Notes: generated from the sequence alone by a model not told the origin. Counted from the first letter of the stretch, positions 47,734-60,532 are shown. The stretch is DNA of 64,000 bases from Tubulanus polymorphus (GCF_964204645.1 NC_134028.1:10891001-10955000), one strand, 5' to 3'. Numbers and translations: made by a program.

Positions 47734-50700
47734 TTAATAGATGTAGTTACCTCCTTTGTGAGCTGCTGAACCTCCACGACCCCCTCGACTGCCTCCCCGA
47801 CCTCCTGTAAAATCAACACAACATTCTTAATAACAGTTTGGTCAAACGAAATGGTTACCGTAGAGTACACATCAGCCGGATCTGTCATTTTTGGTCCGAC
47901 ATGCACAAATTCTGTGTTGCAGGAATTCCAAATTTGGTTATTTTCATTTGGGAAGGTACGCGTATGTACAGGAATACATACATGTGATAAATATCATATA
48001 CCGGTACTTTCATTTTCTTTAAGGGATTAATAGAACAATTGCTCTTAGAATTATTATTTCACATACAGTCTATCTTGGATGTAACGTCGTTGGATATACC
48101 GTAGATTCACTTATATCATATTATTTCCCTGGTCTCAATTTTTAGCCCACTTGGGACTAAAGTCCCAGTGGGCTATTGCATTCACTTTTTGTCCATCCAT
48201 CCGTCCGCAGACAAAATCCAGTTATTTTGGGAAGTTTTGAAGATGCTTCAAGGTAATGTCTTGATATTTGGTTTATACGTGTATCTACCCTAGACACATC
48301 TTCAGCCCAAAAACTGGCCCTGTCAGATTCAAGATGGCCATGGCAGCCATTGTTGTTCGCCAAAATGGGCACTTTTTACATATTTAAGACTCTTTTATCA
48401 GTTACCTTGATCGTTCGTATACATTTGAATCAGAGGCCCATCAGCATGAGAAAAATTGGCTTGATTGGACACAAGATGGCAGTCCTGTGACCTTTTTTGT
48501 ACCCAAAAATGTCAATTTTTGCCTGAATTCGGAGTCCTGTAGCTTCCTAATGCTTTGCAATTTTTCATTTCAATTTGTGATGGGTATTCTTTGGAAAGGG
48601 ATCTCTTATACCCTAGACAGGTAGGCTATATTTGATCAGGCAATTATGACGCAATTGGCGGCCATCTTTGTGTCATCAGTACTCATTCGTAGGTGGAAAA
48701 AAGTTTTTCCACATTATATTGATACTTAAGCATATTTTGTTACCACAATCAATTGGAAAGTTGTAGCTCATGACATGGTCTATGATCGTGGTGAGTTTCA
48801 AGGTCATTGGTTTTTGTTTATGGCCACCAGGGGGTGTTGAACAATGCAATAACTTAGTATTTCGATATTATATTCGCACCCATGTATATTTTGTTACAAC
48901 AATCAATTGGAAAGTTGAAGCTCATGACATGGTCTATGATTGTGGTGAGTTTCAAGGCCATTAGTTATTCTATTATTAGTTTTAGGGTATTTTGTTACCA
49001 CGATCAACTGTGCATATGGTCACCAGGGGGCATTGAACAATAGAATAACTTAGTATTTCCATATCATATTGGTAACTAGGCGTATTTTGTTACCACAATT
49101 AACTAGGCATATTTTGTTACCACAATCAATAACAAAATTGAAACTGCTGACATGTTCTATGATTGTGGTGAGTTTCAAGGTCATTGGATGGGGCGTTGAA
49201 TATTGAAATTGTTAGATTGTTGAGCATCTGAAACCACCGCCCAAGTGGGCATGGTGTCCCTGGACCCCTAGTTTTTCTTCTATTTGGTCTTAAAAAAACC
49301 TTGAATATGCCGTATGTTTTATGTTGTAGATCGCTCATATAGTATAAATTATTTGGTCCCAATTCGTAAAATCAATGTAATCATTATCCTCAGATATAAC
49401 GTATCGCCAAAATTAAATAAAGGTCCAATGGCCCTGTGGCTCACCATTAAATCATTGAGTGCATATATTGTCAAAAATATTATACTAAATATGAATTAAT
49501 TTGGATTAGAGATGTATGAGGCTGACAATATAGGCCTATGCGCCTGCGGATGTGTGAGAGTGCTGTGTATACTATAGTAGCATATATTTAGACTCGCTCA
49601 GGTGATTCACACACAGCCATACTGTAACCTATATTCGCACACACGCGGCTGACTGCTGACGCACGTATATACAAATGTACTAGCGAGGCAGTACGGTAAA
49701 GCAGTATTAGATTGACCGCAATTTCACAAGTCAGAATCCATCCATCGACAAAATGTCAAAAATACAAACATATACAGACTTTTTTTCTACTAAACAAATA
49801 CCGGCTATGATTTTTTTCTTAAATATACAAATAAATACCGACTTGGAAGACCCCTGCCATTGATCGTCGTACTTGCTAGTTCAGATACTGAATTAAATAG
49901 CCTACTCGCTTATGTTCGTGACAATGAACAAATTATAAGCATAAGTACGATACCTAGTCGAACCAGAAAGAAACTTTCCATGATGGGTTTCTGTGTAATT
50001 GTTTCTGTTTCATTCACCGAACTCGCTGTCAAAAAGGCGATTCTCGATATAAATAGTAATGGGTTTTCCCCGCGGGATACCCGCTTTGGGAAAGGCACCT
50101 GAATCGATGCTACGAGTTCGAATCCCAATATTTAGACGTAATTTATTATTCTTTGAAATAAATTCTTAGAATTTCTATTTATGATAGGATGTGCAGGTTT
50201 TGATTTGGTAATGATGTTAATAAAAGTTAACCTCTTAAGGTATTGTTTTCTATCTATTATTTGTGACGGATTAGTTTCGATGCTCCTCACAACCCGCCCC
50301 ACCACGTGTCACTTATTCACGGACACGCGGATTGTATCATTTGTAATAGGCCTACCACATGAAAGAGTCCATGGCCTACCGTAGAATAGTAGGGCCTACC
50401 GATCACGCTATGTGCGATGAAAGTAGTGTTTGAATAAAACAAATTTTTAATGAAATAACCATTATTTATCATAATTAATCAATAGATCAGGTGCCGCCTA
50501 AATAATTGTTTGTTTCGTGAAATTTGTACAAAACTTTGCGACTTTGTCATGTCTTGTGATCCTGAAAATACTAGAAGAATCATCGGTATATGCTTATCAA
50601 ACGGCGAGGTCAACATAGTAACAACAACTTCGGGGATTGAAAAAAAAAACTCGAAAGAATTATTTCTTATACTGATGAGTTATACTGATGGGGAGTAGCG

Positions 50701-53700
50701 ACCGTCATTGACACCGGTTATTTATCCATTCACTATCAAATGTGACGAGCCCAATAAATGATTGCGCATAGATTCGGCCTCTCAGCATTTAGCACAGCAG
50801 TTCCGAGAAGTGTTAAGACCGCGCTATCTAAAACCACTGCTAGTACGATCAATATCTACAGGTATATACGTGTTCAGTATTACACAGCGAGTACCAGTAT
50901 GTTGATCGAGCGTCGTCGTAGCAACGCGCTATACAGCGGCTTGAACTAGCGAGTAACGTTAATTATCTTTTAACCAAATTAGAGCACTTATAACCATCGG
51001 AATCAAATATAAAACAAGCTGCACCATCTACATCAAGTAGAGAATACCTGTGTGAAATTACAGAATTGTCGGTCCACACAAACAGCTTAAATCGTGTCAT
51101 AAAGAAACATCCACAGACGGACAGACGGACAGACAGACAGACAGACATGACGACGATGCCATAGATGGGTTCGTCTGACGAAGAAACCCATCAATAAAAA
51201 GCTCGCCATTTTGTTTTGGGCTTCACATTAGGCTTTCCCAATGGGCTTTCCCAATTACATCAGAAACGCCGAAATTCCCGGAATTTCCCGTATATCCCAC
51301 AAACAGCCAATCACATTCATTGTAGCTCAGGTTACAAGGTCAACTCAAATAAATAGAAGCGAGGAAATTTAGGGGGTTTATAAAGTGAGGGCCTGTAGGT
51401 CGAAAAGTACATTGAAATCAGTCGAACTAAAAACGGCGACACTTCCAGGAAGGATTGAACTTTTATATATTTCAATTCCAAGCATGCAAATTGTTATGTG
51501 TAAAAACGTGCCATTACTTAGTGCTAAAAAGCGGGGTTTTTGCGTGTTTTTCAAGAATAAGTCCCCTAAAAATAACCCGATCACTATGAAATTTTTGTGG
51601 GCTCGAGAACGCATTAAGCCAAACCATGACACCAAAAATCAACACTATTGGTTCAACAGCCAATGTTTGTGCCTTGTTGACACACCGGTACTCTATTCAT
51701 TTTCAATGAAAACTGCTTCATCAGACCCTTGACATAGGCAAACCTACGGTTCGCCAAAAATTAGAAAAATATATATAACAGTTAAAAACGAAAATGTTAA
51801 TACAGTGCAATATCCTTACTACTGTACGCACTCGTGTCATGTGAAGTGGGCCCTTTTCAAAGTTGGTGCCCTTTTTTCATTGTGCTGTAGTCACCGAATG
51901 GCCCTGGAAACGCGCCTGACCACTATAGTGCGTCTACACCGCGGCACGGTATATCCTTAGTTACTAGTATTTCACTACGTTTGACAGGTGCTGCGATTTT
52001 TCAAGAGAGATAATTACTAATTACATCAATACACCGCAGTGCGGTGTCTGCTGTGTACTAGCAAAATCTATCACTGATTTATACACCGCACTGCGGTGTA
52101 GACGCACTGAAAGGGTTAAACTACATTGGAAGTCAGATAGATGGCATATGGGGGTACTGAGGGCTCGTAGCCTCAAGACCAACCAAAATTCAAGGCCATT
52201 TGAGATGCACATTCAAGGCTTTTTACCCCCACGAAAAACATTTTTACGGTAATATTTATTCGCTTCATCCATTCAACAACAATCAAAACAGCTTTAACAG
52301 GGTTCATTGTGCCACTGCTGACCCGAATCACTGATATTCACTGACACGGCCAACTACAGCAACTTTAGGAAATTTTCTTGGACCTATAACGGAAAAAATA
52401 AGTGTGAAAACTGTATTGGGTTGAATTCAAACGATGGGAGAAAACTTACTTTTTGCAAATAATTAAGATGGAAATATCAAGAAAAACATCTTTTATATAA
52501 ATATATCTGATGTAAACACAAATAACACAAACATAAATTCAATCTGTTTTAGGCGGGATTTCAGAGGGGATCCACGTGAAAAGCGCTATACATGCAGTAA
52601 TAAGAGTCAACTGAATGATGATTCATCATGAATATACATAGTAGTGGGATTCCCCAATGACTCAAATAGACACCTACTGTACAACATAGGTCTCCAAGGA
52701 TAAACAAAGAAACCAATACGATTTATATACCATGCAGTAGACATCGTCACGCTGTTATCAAAATTTCCATCATTACAAACAGTCATAAATCTACAGATTT
52801 GAAACATTTTCCGAAATTCAAGGCCCTAAAATCAATTTTCAAGACCAAAGTGCTAAATTCAAGGCTTTTCAAGGCCTTGAATTTCCTTTTGCCAATTCAA
52901 GGATTACAAGGCCCGCTACGAACCCTGACATAGGAATGCATGGATATCCCTTGGTTTTAAATGACATTCTCATATAAAGATGCTTCTACGGTATATACAT
53001 ATACCGTATTTCGGTTATAGCGTATAAATTATCTGGTCCCGACTGCTACGTTACATCCAAGGTAGACTGTATAGCGTGACAAAAATCCTATTCAAACAAT
53101 GTGTGTGAGCGTCACATCGCATACCAATCTGCCGGCAAAAAGGTCAAACCCACTCGTACGACAGTCAACTCATCTGCATCGGAACGTCAAAGAGGATGAC
53201 CAACACCTGTTATCTTGTTCTCAGCTCTTAAGCATATTGAATTTGAATTGTATGTTCTGTCTGTGCACAGCTACGTACATAGTAGGTCACAACCACTGAC
53301 TTCCGTTTTAGAGTCCGTGGTACTACCGAGCTTATCGCTTGGCAATTCCTTGAAATGAATCAAATCAGTAAAAGTAACTCGTCTGTTTCATGTTTTACTG
53401 TCACTAATGATTAACCAAGATTCGCCACCTATGCGTCAGGGACGTATTCACTTAAGATAGATCTTGAAATTTTTGATGCAGGTTAGAAAGGGTACAAAAT
53501 TGCTTTGTAATACAATTTTTCAATTGGACCGAGATATTTTATCTGAGTCCGACTTATTATATCCGACTCAATCATACAGTTTGTACTATCTTATTCCCAA
53601 ATGGACCTGGACTTGACTGACATATGCATACACCCGAGTTAAGCATATCCGACTTTATCGTACTCTACTCTATCACATTATAACAAATTTTTTCACTCAT

Positions 53701-56700
53701 TTACCTCTTGCACCTCCTCGACCTCCACGATTACCTCCTCGACCACCACCACCTCCTCGGCCTCCATTATCTATCAACAAAAACCAATTTTTGTGTGATT
53801 AGCAAATTGCTCGACAAAGCAATCTACTGATGTTAAGCAACTACTGAATGCTCATACCTGGTTTCGGTTCTGCTAATCTAATTTGTAATTCACGTCCATC
53901 TATGTTATATGTACCGCTTAAAGCCTGTTTAGCTTCTTCTGCTGTTGAAAATTCCACAAATCCAAACCTATAAAATAGTCAAGTAATGACTCGGTTTAAA
54001 TGGCAAGGGGAAGTCATGAATATTGAAGAGTGCTTCAAATTAGTTCACTAGCAAATCAATTAGTAGTGAGCATAATAGCTTTATTTTTTTCTTCCAAACA
54101 ATAAGGCCCTTCAAAGTTGATACCTTGTTTCTCAACTAATCGCGAAGCCGCCTGCGCCACTCCCAAAAGCCAAAATAAAAAGAAAATAATAAAGTATGAA
54201 ACTCGCATCAGATTGCTTATGGTCAATAATTTCTCTTAAAATAAAAAACACTTGACATGCGTGTGATGTCACGTTGTACAGTAATCTTTTCCCATGCATT
54301 TCACTTTCATCGATAATGAGTATTGTGTATAAGTAATGCACTTATTGAACGTTTTAATTTTTCTATGATGAACTTGAGCAAGTAACAAGAGGCCCATAGG
54401 CATTTTCGTTAGAGTAAATCGGATGAAAACGATTAATTCTATTGAGTTCCTAACTTTTGAAGTGAGGATCGGAAAACTGTATTGGTCACATGATGAACTG
54501 GTTTATGCGCATGAGAAGTGCTGGATTTATATCCTTGCCCATGCCTCATACTATAACCAAATATACGTTGTTAACAACTAAAACATCGTTAAAAAACGCA
54601 ACCCGACCACAAAAATAAGCAAAATGAACATTTCTTGGTTTTGTCCACATAACCTTCTATGGATTGAGTCTCTGAAAAACTCCCGCCCTCATCTCATATA
54701 AGTTATCACACAGTGAATAATCTTTGGATTTAGAATGAAAAAACCTCCCGCCCTATTCTCCTTGGAAAATACAAGTTTATGTCCACTTTTTTGTTTAAAA
54801 CAATACAATAATTAGCATTGGAGAAAATCAAATCAAATTCTTTTTTATACCTAGAAATCGGAAAAATTTGTCGGCAGATCTGCAATCCAACTTATGAGAA
54901 AAAAATGGCCTAAATGGCACAAATGACGTGTGGAAATTTTGACAGACTTAAATTTTATCTACTTAGGACCATTATACCTCTTCAAATTTGAGAGGTTCAA
55001 AAGATGTTGTATTGGATAAACATACAAACATACAGACCTGCCAACCCTGAATTTTTTTCCAAGTAACACTTATCTAAATTCTAAGTATTTTCAGAAATTT
55101 CTAAGGATCCAACCTTTTAACTGGTAATATTCATGAAAAATAAGTAGTTTCCTTAACTAAACACAAAAATCAAAATCAATTAAATCTTCTGTAAGTTCTG
55201 TCTCAAGTTTAGAATCGAGTGTGTCACTAGGCTCAGATTGAGATGATGGATTTGAAGAAAACTCGGCATCAGAAATGACAGAATTATCCTCACCAGACGC
55301 CATTTTTGATTCAACATAGATGGCATTAGCTGACAGAACTTCATCATAGCGGGTCACAAAGCAGTCAGTGTTCCGCCAAAGATCGTTGAAAATTTATTCT
55401 GACGTGATTTACCGCAAAAGCAATTAAATGAACAATATGACGACTTTTATTCGTGTAATAAATGATATCTATTTAAATGTTACGAAAAAAAATATCCCAG
55501 ATTTTGAATCTATATGAAATACGTAACATTTCCGGAAACGTAACACCGTAATTTCACTTTCATTTACGTAACCATTCCGGGAAAAACGGAATGGTTGGCA
55601 GATCTGAACATACCCTCTAGAATCACCGGTTTCTTTATCCTTAGCAATATTACTCCTAATTGCAGTTTTAAATGCAGCCTGTAAACTACTTTCTTCGGTT
55701 TCGTACGATAAATTTCTAACAAATAATTGGGTTGCTTCACCATTTCCTACAAAATAATACAAACCAAGAGTGACATACCCTGACATACTTTTATATTACA
55801 GTTGAACACCTCAACTAATGATCTGGGCTCAAGTCCCAAGTGTGATGAAAAAAAAAACTCTTGGTTCAACGGACATACCTCCTCCCATGGATCTTCGACC
55901 ACCACCACTGCCCCCTTTCGGACATTCTCGACTGATGTGACCAGATTCTCCACAGTTGTAACAGGATCTATTTCCGCCACCACTGCCCCCCGTAGGACAG
56001 TCCCGACTGATGTGACCAGATTCTCCGCAGTTGTAACAGGATCTATTACCACCACCACTGCCCCCTGTAGGACATTCTCGACTGATGTGACCCGATTCTC
56101 CGCAGTTGTAGCATGATTTATCACCCCCGGAGTAGGATTGACGTTTCTTGGAGCACTGTTTACTAATATGACCTTCTTCGCCACAATTGAAACATTTCTG
56201 ATCCGCTAAAAAAAACAGATCTCAATAAATCTGAGGCACTAGTAGATGCATAGATGGTACCGATGATGAGGTGGCAACACCGTACTTACATCCAGTAGGA
56301 CAACTGAAACTCATATGACCTTCTTCACCACATTGATAACATGCTAAAAACAATAAGAAACATCTAACGTACCTGCAAAGCAATAATGCATTTTCACACA
56401 GAGTCCTATATTGATGAATTGTTGGTATATGTTCTAAAAATTTTGTAGAGTAGACCCCATTTAATCTGGATCATTTAGAACCCATGACAAATTAGAATTA
56501 TGGAAATTGAGAAAAAGCACCATATTTCATTTAGGCCAACAATTTTTTTGGAGTTGCGGGAGGAGTCTTTTTATTGTTATTATAACAATAAAAATATCCC
56601 TCTGACATCTCTCCAGATGCGGGAGGTAGTTTTTTTAATTTTTAGCACCACCTTTGCACGAAAAATAAATGAGAAATCGCTTCGAAATAAATCACGCCAG

Positions 56701-59700
56701 AAATCAAACCCGGAAGTAGCTCCACAGCGACCTTAGCATTTGACATAGGCCTATGGTAACCGACTCCGTTGATAGGGGTTAGAGTCACCACTGGTGCTGA
56801 TAATATCATATATATTAATACGATCAACTTTTCTCGATACGTTCACAGAGCTGCCAACCTTGATTTCATCTTTGGCTGAACACATGTCCAGATTTATCAG
56901 TATTTTCAAAAATTTTCCAGTAGTCCCAAATTTTCAAAACAGAAAACGCTTAAAAAGTCAGTATTAAGTTATCAAAAGTCTGTATCACAATTAACACATA
57001 GAACGTTATTCATAATAGAACAAATTCTATTAAAATATGTTAAAATATATTGAAATACTTCAGTAACAGAAATATTATTGATTGTCGAGATCACAATTAA
57101 CTAAAATTAACAGTCACAGTAGAAAAACACAACAAAACTTTTGTTTGTTGATAAACTAAAATAAAACATAACATAACATAGCAGTAACAATTATAATACT
57201 AAATTTATGATCAGGCACTAGATAATGCCAGTGTGTTGCGATTAATGATTTTTTAATGACAACCTGGTTGTAGATTTGCATTTTCTTAATAAAGTTTCAC
57301 TATGATTATTCAAATGGCATATCCCACCACGTGACTTCAAAAGCATCAGTGCCTCCAGAGTATCTGGAGCAAGGCAAGAACGAAAATCTGTCTTATTTTT
57401 ACGGACGGTACTGAACACGCGTTCACAGCAGGCATTGGCCACTGGAATCAGAAGAATTATCATCATGAGTCTGGGAAGCACATTAAATCTAAAAAAGATG
57501 ACAGACAAGATGCTCATTGATAAGAATCTAATATATATGACATAAAGTGTTACACTAGACATGAATGAGCCTATGTACCTTTGAGATCCAGTACAATCAA
57601 TAAGCTGTGCCATCAGTTTCCACTGTTCTTCGGCTGGTCTATGAACAGGATCCTTCATTTCAGTAGCAGACGGAATTATGAACAGATCTAATGGGAGATC
57701 TTCTTCCTTCAAGGTTTGATAATCATTGAATTCAGCCTCAATGACATCGAGATCAAAGTTGTCTCGAAGACAGGGGAATCGATCAATGAAGTACTTCATA
57801 TCTCTAAATTTTGTGGTCCCTCTCAATGATATGTCAGCCACCTGTGAAGATTAGAAATGCACACACAAACATAAGCCTGCCACAGCAAAGACTATTAAGT
57901 TGCAGCGTAATTTACTTTGAACTGTTCAACCTACCTCAGCATGTTTCCACAAAGGCTGATCACCTGGGTTAATCTTCAGTTTGATATAATTCAACACTGT
58001 TTGATAAAACTTGACTACATCTTTGTAGAATTTCAGTTCCGTGGACTTTGATACGCCATTTGAAATGACATCCTGACTGGCAGAACCTATTACTAGATCT
58101 GTGTTCCCTTTAATATTATACGAACTTGTGTAATCGATTTGCATTACATTTGGTTGCTGGGTAAACGCAGATGGCTTGCAAATTCTTTGTATCAAGGTAG
58201 TCACCAGTTTTTCGATCACTCTTCTCACTTTGTGGATTTGAGAATTTTCACTCTGCAAAGTCGAGTTAGTAGTCTCAAAAATCTACAAAACATGAATTAA
58301 GAATACTGTTTTACAATACATGAAGTTGTCATTTAATAAGTCCACAGTATATTCACCACATTAATTATAGACAAATGAATACAGCTTAATATAGCAAGAA
58401 GTCTTGAGACAAAAAACCACATCAATAACCCTAGAATGTATTAATCTGTATTAAGGATTAGGCTATGTAAAAAATATTTGAAAGATTATAATTACCTCTA
58501 CAGCTTTCATGACAAAGGCAGTATATAATTTAGCCGTGCGCCTGCTGAAGAAAGATTTCAGTGTTTTCTTCATAGAACCAGACGATTCAGTACCAAGTTC
58601 ATCTTCATAATCCTCACCATCATTTTCACCATCACTACATTCAGCATCGAAAAAAGATTTCAAGGCAGTCCACTGCTCCAGAAGGCGCTTCAAAGCAGGG
58701 CCCATAGTTAACCATCGTGTCGGGACATGCTTCTTCACTTCATGAGGGGGAATTTCAAGATCCTGTTGAAGTTGCAGCAAAGCCGCGCCTCTCTTTGTTG
58801 ACTTACTGACATACCAATACAGTTTTCTCAAAATGTCATCGAAGTTGAATTCATCGCTTAAACATTTTAATCCTTTTGAACACGCAAGGTCAAGTAAATG
58901 ACAGATGCATCCGGCCAAGTGAACTTTACTATTTTTATCATGAACAAACTTTATAGTTCCTCTTTGTTTCTCCCTGTCATTACAGAGCAATTATCGCAAA
59001 CAAGACTAAGTAGTTGCTTCCACTCGATCCCGTTTGAATTGAGTTCTTGATTTATTATGTCAAAAATTGCCTCACCGGTGTGTGATGAATTCCAAATTGG
59101 TAAAGACAAGAGCTGCGTGTGACAGTTTAACGATTCGGTGTCAATAAATCTCACAACAATGGGATAATAAGTGTTATTTTGTAAGGCAGAGCCATTAATT
59201 CCTAAAACAAATGGATTCGTTTTAAGAGCATCGACACATTTTTCTTTGACGACTTTAGCCAACTCTTTTATTATGCATGTTGTTTTGGTTCGACCAGAGC
59301 TATAATCTTTAGCTATTTGACTGTCAGGAAACATTTTGCGAGCCAATTCCCCGACATGGTCAGCTGCACTAATAGGAATATTGTGCTCGACTAAGAACTC
59401 ACAGAACATCGTTTCAGCACGAATAACAGATAGGTCTTCTTTTTTCACGAAAAATGATGTTATATTCTTAGATTTATTCAAAGCTTTGGCAGCTTCCGAA
59501 TGTTTACTTGTGGCCATGTGTCTATGGATATCGTCGACGCCACCGTAGGCTACCGTAAAATCGCTTTTACAGTAGGCGCAGAAGGCATGATGTTTGGACT
59601 TACTACTCTTTTCAATACACGGATATTTCATTGAATATTCCTCCCGAAACTTTTGCATTCTACGCTTTTTCTTTGCAGGGCAAGCCGCTTTAGTATTCAG

Positions 59701-60532
59701 CTCCGAAACATCAGAATCAGACGATTCTGAATCAGATCCTACCGAAATCAAAAGGCCGGTCGCCATTTTGTCAACAAACTTCTGACACCGTACTAGTGCG
59801 CCATCTTCACTTCAATGAAGGTGGCGCACTAGTACGGTGTAAGAGAAATTAGATAAGGACCGGCGGGGTCCTCGGGGATGAACAAATGAAGATCGTCGAT
59901 CATCGGGCCAAACTCCCCCCTCAACTTACAAGTTTGATTGAGAGAAAATGAGGAAAAACAAAGTAAATTGCTTTAAAAAGACATTTTGTCAATCCGTAAT
60001 ATATCAATTTTTTCCGTACTCTCTGGTGAAAATATCCGTAATGATTTTTCAAAAAAAGGAACCCCGTATTTTGTCACGATTTTCCGGAACTGTTACGGAA
60101 AAATCAGAACGGTTGGCAGCTCTGCGTTCATAAAGAAATAAAATGATAAAAAGTTGACGATATGCTTATCATATCAATGCGGGCGGACTTTATTTTTATC
60201 GCTAATTTGCCGATGATTTTTTTGCAATGCGGGCGGGTTTCAAAATCATGAGAAACGAGAAATATTTTATTGGCCTTACAAGTAAGAAAAACCATAAATA
60301 ATCTACTAAGCGGGATTAACTACCGAATTTGTATCAATTGGCATCTATTGCCCACAACATGCAGTTCACTATATCAGTATGTTTAATAAACCAGTATATT
60401 TATGTCTAGTATACATTCCATTCAGCTTCACGCGGATACAGATATAACAACCAACGAAAAGGTAAAACTTACCTCCACCAAATGATTTACGGTCTCCTCT
60501 TCCACTTCTGTCATTTTTACCCCCTTGAGAGT
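47734..60532 (-). CDS. Nucleolin-like RNA-binding protein: five CCHC knuckles, RRM, RGG tail (5' end missing)
   Basis: Seven exons on the minus strand, all GT-AG and phase-consistent: 60473-60532, 56290-56343, 55879-56205, 55614-55746, 53858-53967, 53705-53770, 47734-47804. They encode 272 residues to the TAA at 47734. Order: a GGKNDRSGRG linker, one knuckle (CYQCGEEGHMSFSC), four more in a single exon (CFNCGEEGHISKQC and three CYNCGESGHISR-type), and one RRM split over two exons with RNP2-like LFVRNL and RNP1 RGFGFVEF. An RGG-rich tail follows, ending HKGGNYIY. The RRM (DKETGDSRGFGFVEF) and RGG tail resemble the C-terminal end of nucleolin/Gar2 proteins. The knuckles resemble CNBP. An rRNA- or mRNA-binding role is inferred. 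Exon 1 here starts in phase, so upstream exons must lie beyond 60532, perhaps outside the window. Two hAT elements and several other repeats sit in the introns. Confidence 0.9.
48144..49271 (+). mobile_element. Helitron-like element, long copy in the last intron of the RNA-binding gene
   Basis: Starts CAATTTTT|AGCCCACTTGGGACTAAA and ends GGACCCCTAG|TTTTT. Same internal plan as 32408-33670, with about three 150-bp units. Orientation is antisense to the host gene. Confidence 0.6.
49272..51180. other. Intronic DNA of the RNA-binding gene
   Basis: Bases about 49915-49990 (GTACGATACCTAGTCGAACC) match the start of the upstream block of repeat family A. A GACA/GACG simple repeat lies at about 51112-51147, next to a small palindrome around GGTTCGTCTGACGAA. 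No gene seen. Confidence 0.4.
51181..51760 (+). repeat. Repeat family A, copy 2, with the longer ORF
   Basis: Counterpart of 1300-2120. The ORF at 51385-51732 is 115 codons and extends the shared peptide upstream (LPGRIELLYISIPSMQ). It is preceded by the CCAAT-containing block (CACAAACAGCCAATCACATT). It lies in the last intron of the RNA-binding gene, antisense to it. Confidence 0.55.
51905..52115 (-). mobile_element. Diverged copy of the TTAA-flanked MITE
   Basis: The right end CACTGAAAGGG|TTAA (TTAA at 52116-52119) and the interior ACACCGCACTGCGGTG words match 29016-29301. The left end is decayed, with no TTAA. Confidence 0.6.
52120..53704. other. Intronic DNA of the RNA-binding gene, no further feature
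   Basis: AT-rich. Bases near 53030-53090 partly resemble 48060-48110 in reverse (GTTACATCCAAGGTAGACTGTA). No coding exon was recognised. Confidence 0.35.
55033..55606 (-). mobile_element. 574-bp hAT derivative inserted in a splice donor
   Basis: Ends are CAGACCTGCCAACC and GGTTGGCAGATCTG, flanked by the 6-bp duplication AACATA (55027-55032 and 55607-55612). Its ends match those of the large hAT element at 56846. It keeps a 66-codon minus-strand ORF (55157-55357) whose SKMASGEDNSVISDAE segment resembles a transposase N-terminus, so it is probably a deletion derivative of a related element. Confidence 0.85.
56500..56845 (+). repeat. Repeat family D, left part of the copy split by hAT
   Basis: Matches 36341-36900 in reverse orientation, including GACATAGGCCTATGGTAACC and the AACTTTTCTCGATACGTTCA edge. 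The first 140 bp hold an inverted pair around a TTTTTATTG...CAATAAAAA core. It continues at 60125 after the hAT element. Confidence 0.6.
57242..59766 (-). pseudogene. hAT transposase, four exons, one frameshift
   Basis: Exons 58496-59766, 57935-58282, 57579-57841 and 57242-57488, with in-phase GT-AG junctions, total about 709 codons. A BED-like finger uses C63, C66, H83 and H89 (FCAYC ... HRHMATSKH). The core contains LLSLVCDNCSVMTG (second acidic position), the GCICHLLDLAC C-x-H motif and PTRWLTM. The C-terminal hAT dimerisation region has VANACCERVFSTVRKNK. One base is missing near 58960-58985, shifting frame after SVMTGRNK. At the usual first catalytic Asp (DGS) the sequence reads GINGS, so the residue is Asn (codon AAT). 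The copy is thus probably inactive, though close to intact. Confidence 0.88.
59785..59840. repeat. Hairpin just upstream of the hAT transposase start
   Basis: Arms 59785-59809 and 59816-59840 pair at 24 of 25 positions around a 6-nt loop. The arm begins ACACCGTACTAGTGCGCC. It lies 18 bp upstream of the transposase ATG (59766), so it would sit in the 5' UTR or promoter. Confidence 0.9.
60125..60300 (+). repeat. Repeat family D, right part of the split copy
   Basis: Continues the family D match after the hAT insertion, with GAAATAAAATGATAAAAAG, GCGGGCGGACTTTATTTTTA and AATCATGAGAAACGAGA words shared with 36350-36545. Confidence 0.65.

Larger units (their letters stand above)
56846..60124 (-). 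mobile_element. 3.3-kb hAT transposon with 6-bp target duplication
   Basis: A 14-bp perfect inverted repeat (CAGAGCTGCCAACC) bounds the element. CGTTCA flanks it at 56840-56845 and 60125-60130. It carries one four-exon transposase gene in the same orientation as its host intron. Most hAT elements make 8-bp duplications. Both copies here show 6 bp, pointing to a 6-bp hAT subgroup. It is inserted in repeat family D. Confidence 0.93.

Noticed and set aside
55747-56184. 145-codon minus-strand ORF rich in Val and Thr
   Set aside because: It is an out-of-frame shadow of the CCHC knuckle exon. The true frame gives four clean zinc knuckles and consistent splice phases.
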